Shown one piece after another: positions 32,000-42,721 of a stretch of 64,000 nucleotides of DNA. The notes below the pieces were generated by a model that had not been told where the DNA came from, did no database searches, and saw only the letters and a program-made list of their open reading frames with translations. Numbering within the stretch: the first letter of the stretch is position 1; the number at the start of each line of letters is the position of its first letter. Position numbers and translations under genes: made by a program. Origin of the DNA: Paroedura picta (lineage: Eukaryota > Chordata > Lepidosauria > Squamata > Gekkonidae); NCBI RefSeq assembly GCF_049243985.1, contig NC_135377.1, positions 68,148,145-68,212,144 on the forward strand, written 5' to 3'.

Positions 32000-32880
32000 G
32001 CATATAAGCCGAATATTTATCATTTTTAAAGACTAAAGAATAGGTAGATGGAATTAACTTGAGACCTGAATATTGTCATGAGTGCCTTGGTGCAGAAGCA
32101 GCTGGTGCCAGCAATCAGCTGAGAACTGTGCTCCTGATAAATAAGGCAGGAGCCTGTTTACCATTTCTTATGGTATTACAGGTGGAGTATGCCATCAAAA
32201 CGCTGAGCAGACAGACTGGCAGCTAGCCTAGCTGCACTCCTAAGTAATTCCTTCTCCAAAGTTCCAGTATTCAGAGAAGGAACTATGCAGATTACCCAAG
32301 CAGACATTCAAGCTCTTCTAGTACAGTTGCAAGGGCTACTGAATGGATTGCCCCTGAGGTGTATCATTTGGAACTGATGTAGGCTATTATTCAAGGGATT
32401 TCTCTTGAGGGCAGAAGAAAAATTCCAGAATAAAGGGTATTTTCATTACTGTAATGTCTGAAAATAAGGGGGTGTACGCTTGGCGGTGGTGTGAAAATAA
32501 GGAGAAGCCTTAAACTCTTCAAAATAAGTAATGTCTGACACAAACCTGATTTGTTTAGAGGGCGGTACTGATGTAGTGAAGCCACTGGCTCTTGGGTGTG
32601 CGTTTTGTGTGTGATGACAAGTTGCTGGATTAATTTGACATGTAACAAGTAGAACTTAAATTGGAATTTTAAAAAGACTTCTGTACCTTTGGCTACCATC
32701 TCAAAATGATCAACAAAACCAATCAAAACTCTTTTCTTCTAACCACCACTCTCCCCATTCGTTTAAAAAAAAACCCCTGAGCAGAAAGATTAGTGATTTT
32801 ATTCAGGTATATCGCGTCAAATCACATTGTTTAGCAGGAAGAAATGAAAAAGAAAAGAAAACACAACAAAGGACCAGTTG
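32000..32880. other. Intergenic DNA between TBC1D7 and GFOD1
   Basis: No gene or clear repeat. It lies just past the proposed GFOD1 polyadenylation site. Confidence 0.5.
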
Positions 32881-33519
32881 ACGCCTGGAATCCTATCTCC
32901 TTTATTTACCGTTTCTGTTCCTTTTATTTTTTCGACGCACATTTGGAAAGAACAGCGGGAAACCATGTCTTAAGCTGCACATATGCTTGTGACTATGACT
33001 AACTACATTCTCCAAGCACTGTGAAAGTAACAAATGAACATCGCCCTTCCAATCAGTGGAAACCGGAGGTCAGAATTTGCTGCATCTGACAGGCCATGCT
33101 GTAGCCGGAGGGAGGGGGCATGGGATGGGGGACGGAGGGGGGCACAGCCAGGCCACCTCCGTTCAGAGTAGCTGGGCTGTTAAAATGCTACAGACAAACT
33201 CAGCTTCCCTGCTCCTGCTCTTAAAAACAATCCCCAAATCATCTTGTTATAATTTAGACACCGTTTCATTCTGCTACTCACATTATTATTATAGATATAT
33301 AAAATATAGACTCTGTTTATCACACACTTTTGTTTGATAAATAGCTTTTTAAAATATCTACTGTACATCAAATGCCCATGCATTGACATCATTATATAGT
33401 CTGCATCTTACATATATAAATATATGCTTGTAAAACACAATAAATATATATGTATTTAATTCAGCAAACACTTAATAAAACAGTTGGGGAGGTTATTAAT
33501 GTTCAAAATATCAGAGCCC

Positions 33520-33730
33520 TGACGTGGATGGCCCAAGATACTCTGGTCTCATCAAATGTAAGAAGCTAAACAGGGTCAGTCCTGTTTAGTATTTGGATGG
33601 GAGACCTCCAAGGAATATGATGGTCAAGATGCAGAGACAGGCAACGGCAAAACACATCTGAACTCCCATGCCTTGAAAGCTCTATGGGGTTGCCACCATA
33701 AGTTAGCTGCAATTTGACAGCACTTTCCAC
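33520..33730 (+). repeat. 5S rRNA-derived SINE
   Basis: GGTCTCATCAAATGTAAGAAG, TATTTGGATGGGAGACCTCC, GACAGGCAACGGCAAAACAC and GACAGCACTTTCCACC give the family order. Near full length. Confidence 0.9.
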
Positions 33731-33828
33731 CCTCACCAAAAACATCAACACAGATAGGACAAAAAGGCATCATTCAAGAATCAGTCAGAAAAGATGCTAA
33801 TTCTACGAGAAGAGCCCTAACCTTGAGA

Positions 33829-34046
33829 ACCAGCTTGGTGTAGTGGTTAAGAGTGGAGAACCAGGTTTGAGTCCTCACTCCTCAGCTGGGTGACCTTGGG
33901 TCAGTCACAGTTCTCTCAGAGCTCTCAGCCTCACCTCCCTCATAAGGTGTCTCTTGTGGGGAGAGGAAGGGAAGGCGGTTGCAGGCCGCTTTGAGACTTC
34001 TTCAGGTAGTAAATGTAGGGTACAAAACCCCAGCTGTTCTTCTTCT
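33829..34046 (+). repeat. Sauria SINE
   Basis: GAACCAGCTTGGTGTAGTGG to TTCTTCTTCT; the left-hand repeat in the head is shortened. The next SINE begins at its tail. Confidence 0.92.
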
Positions 34047-34212
34047 GACCTGGATAGCCCAGGCAAACCCAATCTTGTGAGATCTTGAAAGCTAAGGAGG
34101 GTCGACCCTGGCTTGGGTTTGGGTGGGACACCTCCAAAGAACAACTAGGGGTCATGATGCAGAGGCAGGCAATGGAAAAACACCTCCAAACTCCTCCTGC
34201 CTGGCTGTCAAA
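34047..34212 (+). repeat. 5S rRNA-derived SINE abutting a Sauria SINE
   Basis: GACCTGGATAGCCCAGGC, TGAGATCTTGAAAGCTAAGG, GATGCAGAGGCAGGCAATGG. It starts at the exact end of the (CTT)n tail of the previous SINE. Confidence 0.88.
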
Positions 34213-34389
34213 CAATCCTATGATCTCCTAGCTATATTACACACATGCCATACAATGAATAAAAATCTACGGAAGGAGATTTGCAGGTCTGAATTATCAG
34301 GGTTCAGGTGGGGTTGCTCTTTGTTGTTTTCTGGGTGGGATCCAACCAGTCAGGGGAGAACAGTGGCTGCAGTAAGGAGAAGAATTCAG

Positions 34390-34560
34390 CGAGACTGTTC
34401 CTTCTGCACACGCTGGATAATGTGCAAAACAGGAAAATCTACTTCCAATGTGTATTGAAAATGCATGATCCAACATGCGCAGAATGGGCCCTGTTTTGCA
34501 AAGGAAAATCCAGCTAACAAAGCACATTGAAAGTGTGTGCGAGGTGTCCAAGGTGTGCGA
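34390..34560. mobile_element. MITE, GCACACG family
   Basis: Inverted pieces CTTCTGCACACGCTGGATAA and CATGCGCAGAATGGGCCC, with GGAAAATC repeats. Rearranged copy. Confidence 0.55.
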
Positions 34561-34939
34561 AATGAAAGCCTGTGGAAAAAGCTGGCTGGAGGCAACCCAA
34601 GGTCCTTAGTGCACCACGCAGGTTGATGAACACACAGTGGAAGAAAATAAAGACAGAAATTTAACCAGATCTGGTCCCACCGCACCACAAGGCTGGGCCC
34701 ACACAACAATCTAATGCCTGAGTTCAGTTCTGAAAAAGCATCAGGACGCATAACATCTAGTTTAGCCTTCAGTTACCAAAGATGCAAAGAAATAATGAGA
34801 TATTTATTACTAGTCAGGTGGTTTTGAAGTCTGGAACCCATGAAAAGGGAAGATCTATGGGGCGCCACCTCTGCACACTCCCTAAGGCGTCAGGCCTGCT
34901 GGGGTGGGTGCCTGTTGACTTGGGTTATTGGGGTATTGG

Positions 34940-35045
34940 GAGGGTTATTAGATTGTTTTTACTGTATGATTTTATTGTGATTTTTATTGTTGTACACCAC
35001 TGCAAGCTGGCTGGCGGAGAGCAGCAGTAAACAAATAGAATTAAT
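34940..35045 (+). mobile_element. LINE 3' tail fragment
   Basis: TTTTATTGTGATTTTTATTG, then TTGTACACCACTGCAAGC and an AATTAATTATATCATAAT tail. Resembles other '...CCGCCCTGAGCC' LINE ends. Confidence 0.5.
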
Positions 35046-35404
35046 TATATCATAATATTAATAAAAGGAAGGGCACATTGATCCCCGCATGACAGTTCTG
35101 GTATAAAAACTCAAGTAACAATTTTTTTTAGTGCAAATTTCATCAGAGGTTATGTATCAGATTTTGGAACGTATTTCTGGCTGGCTGTAATTCCAGAGGG
35201 TTAGGCATGTTAGCCTGCTATAGCAAAACAAAACAGAATTGCAGTGGACACCTTAAAGACTACATATATTAGAGCATGAGTCTTCGTGAATCAGAGCTCA
35301 CGTCTTTAAATGCAATAGCAATTTTCTTTCTTTCAATTGCATTTCAAATGCATCTGATGGCATTTGAAGAAGGGATCTCTGACTCCAGAAAGCTCCTGCT
35401 GGAA

Positions 35405-35515
35405 GGTCCACACCAAGTCCACACACATTTGAAAATGCATTATCCATGTGCCCTTGCAGCTCTCCCTCTAAAGTGCATTGAAAGTGCATTATCCAACACA
35501 TGCAGAATGGGTCTC
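35405..35515. mobile_element. MITE, GCACACG family
   Basis: TTTGAAAATGCATTATCC and AAAGTGCATTGAAAGTGC then ACACATGCAGAATGGGTC. One end is degraded. Confidence 0.55.
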
Positions 35516-36515
35516 TTTCTGTTTTGTTTTGTAATATCTTCAACCGTTTGAAAACAGAATTCCATAATTTCTACGATTGCATGTTCTGCAAATGTAATGA
35601 GGATTTTCCTTTTAGGTTCTTTTATGTAGAGAACATTGTAAAAAACAAACAGAAGAACACCAATGCCATACAAGTTGGATGTTGGGACCACAAAACTGCC
35701 TGCACAGGAAGAGACCTGGGTCAGCTTCTCATCTAATCGAGTTAGGGAGGAAGTTCAAAGACTTCTCTGCTAAAAGGCTCCCCTTATAATCTCCATGCTC
35801 AGGTATGGTCTACCTGTGTACAAAATATGCTGCCAAAGAAATGCAGCCACCAAGGGAAAACAGGTTTAAAACAGCATTTAGCATTATGCCTTGAAGTCTC
35901 TGTTCTTCAGCAGAGGGCCATATGCTCTGGAAGGAACACCCTGAACATAGCAGATTCTTTCTTAATGGAACAAACCAAGAACATAACACTCAGATAACTG
36001 GTACAGCCCAACACCTGAGGTGCTTGGTACTGGATTGACTACAGTTGTGCATGGATGAATAAGGGGGCAACAGGAGGTCAAAGAAATGTCATGTATTTCC
36101 CCATCAAACTCTCTGCTTCCTTCTGGAAGCTGTGAGAGACTTTGTGTCCCATTAGGTTTTGGAGCAGGTTTTATATGCTGATCTTGGATCGTAATAAACC
36201 ACTGATTAAATTACTGATTGAAATTGATTGATTGGAGCAGGCTGACTGGGTTCTTAGTAAACCTTCCATACCCTTGGCATCAGGCCACATTTGGTTAACA
36301 TCTTATGCACGTGAATGATGACTGACCCAACACAAGGCAACAGGGTTTAAAGTCATGTCAACGTTATACATTCAAACCCAGTTTGGACTCTCAACATTCT
36401 ACTTTTCCTAGAATGCTGTGAATTACAGATTTGTGAGGAAGTCAGGGATCGGTGAAGAAAGAATTGTCAGGAAATTGCAGTAAGGTGGAAAATGGCCATC
36501 TAGGAAGGCCTTACT
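35516..36515. other. Unclassified DNA within the proposed GFOD1 3' UTR
   Basis: 35520-35700 is non-repetitive and AT-rich and could be conserved UTR. The rest shows nothing recognisable. Confidence 0.4.
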
Positions 36516-36519
36516 GCCC

Positions 36520-37255
36520 CCTCGACAGCTTCTGCACACGTTGGATAATGCACTTTCAATGGGATTTTTGCAGCTCAATTTTCCTATGCAAACCAGGGCT
36601 GAATCTGCATGGAGCTTTTATTCCAACCACAGGTTGATTCAGTCCCTGATATCTCCACTGAATGTGATTTCCTTTTTGATTTTGTCCGATTTAAAATTTC
36701 CCTCTGCAACAAGCAAGATTGATCCGGGGTGACCCTCACTATTTGAAAAATCGGCATGAGAAAGCATGCAGATCTCTGCCTGTTCTGAATTTACTGCTGA
36801 GCCTCCATGGTAGAGAAGCCCTGACTAGCCAAGGCTTCAGTTCAAAGGCTTCCTCGTTCACAGGCTGCAGGCTTGCCTTAAAGGGAAAGCCCTAACTTCT
36901 CTCAGCAGAAGCTCCAGAAGCCCTAACTTCTCTTGGTAGAGATTTGCCTCTTGGTTTTTTTTCTCTCTCCTCTGCTGCCTCCAATACTCTTCCCCACACT
37001 TCAAGAAAAGAAAGAGGCTCCTGCTGCACTTGGCTTCCCCCCCCCCCCTTCTGAGCTTTCCTAACCATGTGTAGAATACTTTTCTGTTTCAATGAGGAGG
37101 GGGGGGGGGAAGAGGAAGACCTGAGTTCAAATCAGTCTGGATTCAGCAGTATCCACAATGGAATAAACAAAGTAAGTACAGATTCAGCCCAGGAAAATCT
37201 ACTTCTAAAGTGCATTGAAAGTCCATTATCCGACGTGTGTGGCATAGGCCGCGAT
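36520..37255. mobile_element. MITE (GCACACG family) split by a Harbinger-like element
   Basis: The left part (to 36597: CTTCTGCACACGTTGGATAA ... TTTTCCTATGCAAACC) and right part (from 37191: AGGAAAATCTACTTCTAAAG ... ATTATCCGACGTGTGTGG) join into the usual palindrome once the insert is removed. Confidence 0.75.
36598..37190. mobile_element. PIF/Harbinger-like non-autonomous element
   Basis: GGCTGAATCTGC at the left and CAGATTCAGCC at the right are inverted; CAG stands on both sides. About 593 bp, no transposase. Sister copy at 30512-31581. Confidence 0.7.
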
Positions 37256-37259
37256 GTTG

Positions 37260-38060
37260 GAAACGTATCCAGGGGCCTGAGGATATGCAATGGGATGGGT
37301 AGTGGGGACAAGGCCAGTCACAGATGGCAGTTTCCCCAACTTGCAGCTGCAGAGCTGTCAAAGAGACTGGAGGACTCTTAGGGATGCCACATGGCGATGC
37401 TATTTCTAATGGCAAAACCATGGTAATTAATAGGATTAAACCACAGCTTAGCTGTAGGCCGATGTGCCCTATCTTCAGCACTACATAGAAACAGAAGTCT
37501 ATGAATCTAGCAAGCAAACACAGCTTTTGCTCTAACACCTGCCATTTGAAAACGAGATCTACACCCACCTTTAGCAGTAAAAAAAAACAAAACATCTAAA
37601 TCCTCCAGCACCAGAATTTCAGTAATACTACATTTGCAATTTGTTCCTTGAACTGGCACAGCCTCCTTTTATCAAGAGGTGATAGTTTTCTTTGAGTGCT
37701 CATGTAACATTTTTAATCTGATGTCTTCTCCTAGGTAACAGGCCGCACGAGAATCTCTCTGTGGTTTCAACAGGTAAACTCAGAGTCCGTGTGGCTGTTA
37801 TTCCCGGAACGGGGATTGCCGCTTCAACGGTATCTCAACATAGTTGTACCAGTCTCCTGATGTGATAGTCAAAGAAATCACCCTCATGAAAAGAGATGGG
37901 TGTCAAGTCTGGGGAGAGGGGGTACATTCATAACCTCTGTGTTTCCTTTGGTCAAGTCATGTTTTGTTTTGTACAACTCCCACTTACGAAATTACATTTT
38001 GGATGTGGTTGAAACCCATGCTCTGTTCAATATCACCTCAATTTGGGTTCCAAAGACAAA
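37260..38060. other. Unclassified DNA within the proposed GFOD1 3' UTR
   Basis: No repeat or frame recognised. No strong polyadenylation signal on minus. Confidence 0.4.
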
Positions 38061-38067
38061 CAGCAAC

Positions 38068-38160
38068 ATCGGAAACAACAAATCATCCCGTGGCACCTTA
38101 AAAACAAACACGTTTATTGCACCATATGTTTTAATGGAAGCTTGACTTTGTCAGATGGAT
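38068..38160 (-). repeat. Repeat tail ('TTGTTGGTC' family), diverged
   Basis: GTGGCACCTTAAAAACAAACA, TTTATTGCACCATATG, GAAGCTTGACTTTGTCAG; reversed and old. Confidence 0.5.
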
Positions 38161-38734
38161 TACTATTATCTTGATGAATTGGGCTCTACGTTTTGAGTTT
38201 TGTCCTAACTTGCGGCCCAATAAACTTACCAGCATTTCATCTGCTCCTGGATTCTTTGTTGGTTTTGCTGCAGTTGGCTAATTGGGCTATCTGTCTGAAA
38301 TCTGCCAAAACTCAGTGCACCACAGAACACCAAGTGACCCCCGGTGCAGCCAATTTTTGTACATCCTTACTTGTCCACAGATTTTTGTGCTTAAGAGTAC
38401 AAGAACCCAAGGTGTGCAATTCCCAGAGCACAATAAACTTTGATTTGTTCCAGCTGGAGTTTATGCAACAAACTCTGGTTGATCTACCAAATAGCAAATC
38501 CTAGTTTATGTGTAAACCCCAGTTTGTCTCCTTCCTGAATCCCAGCGAGAAAGGTATTTTCCCTGCACTGCACTGTGCCCTAGTAGACATTACTCAACAA
38601 ATTGTGATGTGAATTCAGACATCATAATGAATAGATACAGTTAGTATCTATCGTTGGTAACAAGCCAGCTACAAGCACTTAATCCTACTTTCATTCTTAC
38701 CAACAACCCCCAGTTTCTTGAGTCACTTGTTTGG

Positions 38735-38935
38735 ACTGGGCCCTTGACTCAATGGAAGAGCACCTGTTTTGCATGCAGAAGGTCCCGGGTTCAATCCCTG
38801 ACATCTCTAGTTGAAAGGATTGGGTAGTAGGTGGTGTGCAAGACCTCCATTTGAGACTTTGGAGAGCGACCAATTACAATAAGACAGTACTGACCTTGAT
38901 AGGCTAATGGCCTGGATCAGTAGTGTTAATCTATA
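38735..38935 (+). repeat. tRNA-derived SINE (A and B boxes visible)
   Basis: ACTCAATGGAAGAGCACC (A box) and GGTCCCGGGTTCAATCCC (B box) head a non-tRNA body ending GGCTAATGGCCTGGATCAG. It is distinct from the Sauria SINE. The head lacks a cloverleaf 3' half, so it is not a tRNA gene. Confidence 0.75.
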
Positions 38936-38939
38936 ACAG

Positions 38940-39791
38940 AGAACTCCTACGTAAGGGGACCAGATTAACAGGTATAAGACAGCTTAATGTTTTCAAATGT
39001 TAACAACTAACGGGGGTTGGATCAAACCATAGTTTAATATGATCGGAGTGCAGCCCATGTGGAATGTGCCACTATTTTTTATCAGCCTGTATATTTAAAA
39101 CTATACTGTTTTCTTTTCAATGCATATTGCAGGGAGGTGGGGAAAGGGAAAATGTTCCTGAACATCAAAAGACCTTCTGAGTTATATGCAACAAGCCAAG
39201 CATCTGAATTTTTGTAGGTGACACATTCATGCCAAGTACTCTTAGGCTTATGAACTGACTGTAGGTGCTTGGAGTTACCAAATGTAACAGCAATACATTA
39301 GCATGCTCTTACCAGTGGAGCTGCTACAAAAGTATTGATGTCAGAAGCCATTTTGTCCACCACAAGGGACTTCATGACATTTCTCCATCTTCACAGACTA
39401 CTGGTTGGCAAGGAAAGCCATCACTGGACCTTTCCAAACTTTTTTGTTTTTCTCCTACGGTAAACACGACTCAATCAGCTATGCACTTCCAGATTATACA
39501 CCGGTCCCGTTTCACCTTCCTATTAATGCTACTTTGTAAACACTTTTATCAGGCTCTCGAATAAGTCTTTGTTCGGTCTGGTGTAGGACGGCAATATGCC
39601 ACGTACAAGCAGCTACTACCTCAGCACCAACCAGGCAATGTGGCTTACATTTCCAGGACTGATTCCTCGGATTGTCTCCCTCATCCAAAGCATGATGCTC
39701 GAGGTATCTTCTGTCAGGAAAGAACCGTGCTGAGTCACTTCCTTCCCCCTCGCTCCCCCCCCCAACCTGCCCTCCTAGACCCCGCTAGAAG
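38940..39791 (-). other. GFOD1: GFOD1 3' UTR next to the stop codon
   Basis: Mostly non-repetitive. No strong polyadenylation signal on minus; ATTAAA occurs near 39033. Confidence 0.5.
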
Positions 39792-40711
39792 CTAGCAGTA
39801 CAAAGACATTCTACTCCTGCGCATAGCTTCGCTGATCAAGTACGCAGGGCTTAATTCGGGTTCCTCAGTCATAATCACAATATTCTGCCATTCCCCCAGT
39901 TGGTTTGATTTTTTAATGGTGTCCACCACACACAAAGCATAGAGGCAGTCGTCGAACGTGGCAGCCATGGTGAGCGGCCGGCCATCCCAGGTTCTTCTGT
40001 CATCCTGATCTTCGAAGGCCTGCCGGACAGCCTGCACCATCTTTATTGTTCCTCGGAGGTATGGGGACGGAATGTCACTGAAGGCCTTCTCAGGCAGCAA
40101 GGAGTTGCTGACGGGAGTGGAGTCCTTCAGAAGAAGCTCCTTCTGGGATGAGCTATTGCTTTGTCCATACAAGTCCGTTCCTACTACAATCAGCCGCCCG
40201 CTGGAGCCCACCACAATAATGTCCTGTTTGAATTCCCCGGGGATGTTGAAGTTGAGCGTCACAGTGCAACACACTCCCCCTTCCAAGACCATCTGAAACG
40301 TACAGAAGTCGTCGCTCGTGATCTGCCGTATTCCCTTGATGTGGTCCGTCTGCTTCACGAAAGTCTTCAGCAGCCCGTGGACCTTCACCGCTTTCTGACT
40401 GGTGAGGAAGGTCAGGAGGTCAATGATGTACGTGCCGACGGAGTGCAGGCCCCCGCCTCCCATCAAGTCGTCACAGCTCCAGTTGTATTTCTTCCCCAGC
40501 AGGCTGCCGCTGTGAACCTGCACCTCGCACACCAGCAGCTCCCCCACGTAGCCTTCTTGGATCAGCTGTTTCATCTTCACAAAGGCGGGAAGGAAACGGA
40601 GAACGTTGCCCATGATGCTCATGAGTTTGGGGTAGTAGTGAGCAGCTGACATCATTCGAAAAGCATCAAGAGGCGTGGCTGTTCGGTCACAAATGACATT
40701 CTTCCCAATCC
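39792..40711 (-). CDS. GFOD1: GFOD1 last coding exon
   Basis: Glucose-fructose oxidoreductase domain-containing 1, a member of the GFO/IDH/MocA fold family whose own reaction is unproven. The exon begins at the acceptor TTCCTGGCAG|GGATTGGG and is entered in phase 1. It encodes residues 85-390 by human numbering ([18 protein letters not shown] ... [13 protein letters not shown]) and ends at TAG 39794-39792. It holds the end of the Rossmann fold and the whole C-terminal domain ([39 protein letters not shown]). The first coding exon lies outside the window. At the usual Glu-Lys-Pro site the protein reads Cys-Asp-Arg-Thr. An internal Met at 40655 starts a 287-residue frame equal to a shorter form known in human. 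Intact. Confidence 0.98.
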
Positions 40712-40756
40712 CTGCCAGGAATTAAAAACAAAGAAGTTAGGCTATCTCCTGGTCCG

Positions 40757-40845
40757 GAAGAAGAAGAGTAGTAGAAAAGTTAAGCTTTTATATACCACTT
40801 TTCTCTACTGTAAGGAATCTCCAAACGGCATACACTTGAAATTGC
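40757..40845 (-). repeat. Sauria SINE 3' tail next to the GFOD1 acceptor
   Basis: GAAGAAGAAGAGTAGTAG, TTTTATATACCACTTTTCTC. Only the tail is left. It begins about 45 bp upstream of the splice acceptor at 40711. Confidence 0.7.
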
Positions 40846-40964
40846 TTAATTTATAATATTCCTGAGAACAAATTTCTCACAATTTAAATATTTGGTATAT
40901 CTGTTCTCTGCCATTTGTGTAATTTATTTAGTAACTGCTACTAATTTACTGCTAATTTACTCTT

Positions 40965-41172
40965 ATACAGCCGGGTGGCCAATCTGTGGCTCTGCAGATG
41001 TCCATGGACTACAATTCCCATGAGCCCCTGCCAGTTATGCAGGATGGCTAGAATGGCTAGAATGGAGCCAGGGGTAGGAAAATGGTAGCCATTAGTATTG
41101 GACTGGGACTGGCAGGGGCTCATAGTAATTGTAGTCCATGGACATCTGCAGAGCCACAGTTTGGTCGTACGT
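40965..41172. mobile_element. Old hAT MITE with long centre
   Basis: CAGCCGGGTGGCCAATCTGTGG, ATGTCCATGGACTACAATTC and the inverted ATTGTAGTCCATGGACATC...CCACAGTTTGG. The centre (ATGGCTAGAATGGCTAGAATGG) is unlike other copies. Confidence 0.75.
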
Positions 41173-41186
41173 AGTATACTATACAC

Positions 41187-41324
41187 CAGGGGTAGTCAAA
41201 CTGCGGCCCTCCAGATGTCCATGGACTACAATTCCCAGGAGCCCCCCGCCAGCATTCGCTGGCAGGGGGCTCCTGGGAATTGTAGTCCATGGACATCTGG
41301 AGGGCCGCAGTTTGACTACCCCTG
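41187..41324. mobile_element. hAT MITE, young
   Basis: Near-perfect palindrome CAGGGGTAGTCAAACTGCGG ... CTACCCCTG. CTATACAC is repeated exactly at 41179-41186 and 41325-41332. Confidence 0.97.
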
Positions 41325-41384
41325 CTATACACTTATATACCCACTCCTTACATAAGTAGTCTAGCGATTTCCATTTTATTGTCT

Positions 41385-41475
41385 GGAGAAATGCGCATGT
41401 ACACAAATGCCTTGAATAAAACTTTGCTGGTCTTAGAGGTGCCCTTGGGCTCAACGTTTTGCTTCATCCTCTTCT
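41385..41475 (+). repeat. Repeat tail ('TTGTTGGTC' family)
   Basis: GCGCATGTACACAAATGCC, TTGAATAAAACTTTGCTGGTC, AGAGGTGCCCTTGGGCTC. Confidence 0.65.
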
Positions 41476-41965
41476 GCTGAGCTTCTTCCTATGAAGGGGT
41501 GACTCTGAGCCTTTGTCTTGAAGAAAAAAAAAAACAGCCGTCTCCCACAACTTCTACTTGATCTATACAAAATAAGGCTTGTCTGATTTTGGAAAACGAA
41601 TTTAGGTCGCTGACCTTAAGCTCCAGCCCCAATTCTGGTTGCACAGCTACCCTTTTAAAAGCAGTGCTATATTTAACAAGTCTTTCACAACTAAAAATAT
41701 CAGTTCTGTGGAACTACTAGTAGATGAGCCACGGGAAATGCGGGAAGAGGACTTTTAAAATGGATACGTAACGGGACAAGATTTTCTGTGCCCCCAAAGG
41801 GTACACAGCAAAATCTACATGTGCTGTGCATCGCTGGGCACATGGCAGTTATGAAGGCTGCTTTTTTGAGGCTCTTCTTAGGCGTGGTCTGGAAAAGGGG
41901 GGAATCTGGAGGGTGCAACAACCCCAAATTCTGCCTCCACACCAGCAGTGACTGACAGTTTACAT

Positions 41966-42101
41966 CAGGGGTAGTCAAACTGCGGCCCTCCAGATGTCCG
42001 TGGACTGCAATTCCCATGAGCCCCTGCCAGCGAATGCTGGCAGGGGCTCCTGGGAATTGTAGTCCATGGACATCTGGAGGGCCGCAGTTTGTCTACCCCT
42101 G
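41966..42101. mobile_element. hAT MITE, young
   Basis: Same family as 41187; GTTTACAT is repeated exactly at 41958-41965 and 42102-42109. Confidence 0.97.
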
Positions 42102-42721
42102 GTTTACATGAATGGCTCTAGCAGGGTGCTGCGGCACAGAGCTGCTGAGCTTCCAAACTGCAGCCCATTATTTGATCTAGTCAGACCTGAATTTTCAATC
42201 CCCGCTGGCAAAAAGTCACATGAATTTTATATGGGTGACCTACTTTTATTTTCAGAGGTAAAGTTCAGCTGCCGCTTGGGTAGCAGAACTATCAATTAAA
42301 GCGAGTGAAACTGGGGCTTAAACCTTTGCTGCAGAACTTAAGGATGAGGTTCCTTAAGGGCTCTTCTGCATGCTCAGCTTTCTCTTGATTTTCTGGGCAA
42401 TCTACAAACCTTGGAACTAGAAAGGGTCCTCCTGCTAATCTGCCTCCAGGGGCATTTTCTGCACATGCCTCAAATAATGGGGATTTTCAAGGGAGGATTC
42501 TGTTGTCATGAGTGGCATCTTCAATGACATCCCATCGCAGCATCCCTGTTTTTATTGATTTTGCATGCTCGTATCAATGCATCAATATAGCATTGTAATG
42601 ATAGGTTGAGCAGGTTTTGTGAATTCCCAGTAGTCTGGGTTTTTTTTATGTATGTCTTTTGCCTCTTCCTTCACAGAGATATAATGAAAAGGGTGGATCT
42701 CCAAAATGGAAGGGGATAGAC

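Larger units (their letters stand above)
32901..39791 (-). other. GFOD1: Proposed GFOD1 3' UTR
   Basis: Downstream of the GFOD1 stop no strong polyadenylation signal is met until 32928-32923 and 32906-32901 (both AATAAA on minus). These lie in non-repetitive, AT-rich DNA at 32890-33500 with the look of a vertebrate UTR. Within the span are SINEs, MITEs and a Harbinger-like element. Its length would be near 6.9 kb. Earlier weaker sites (ATTAAA near 39030 and 37710; AATAAA in repeats near 38110) could give shorter forms. Inference only. Confidence 0.4.

Noticed and set aside
38735-38935. tRNA gene
   Set aside because: A and B boxes are present but no full cloverleaf; the body belongs to a SINE.
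40161-40649. 162-codon open frame on the plus strand
   Set aside because: It is the antisense shadow of the conserved GFOD1 exon and has no relatives of its own.
41187-41324. microRNA precursor hairpin
   Set aside because: The hairpin is a whole hAT MITE with target duplications and many relatives; no evidence of a specific mature product.
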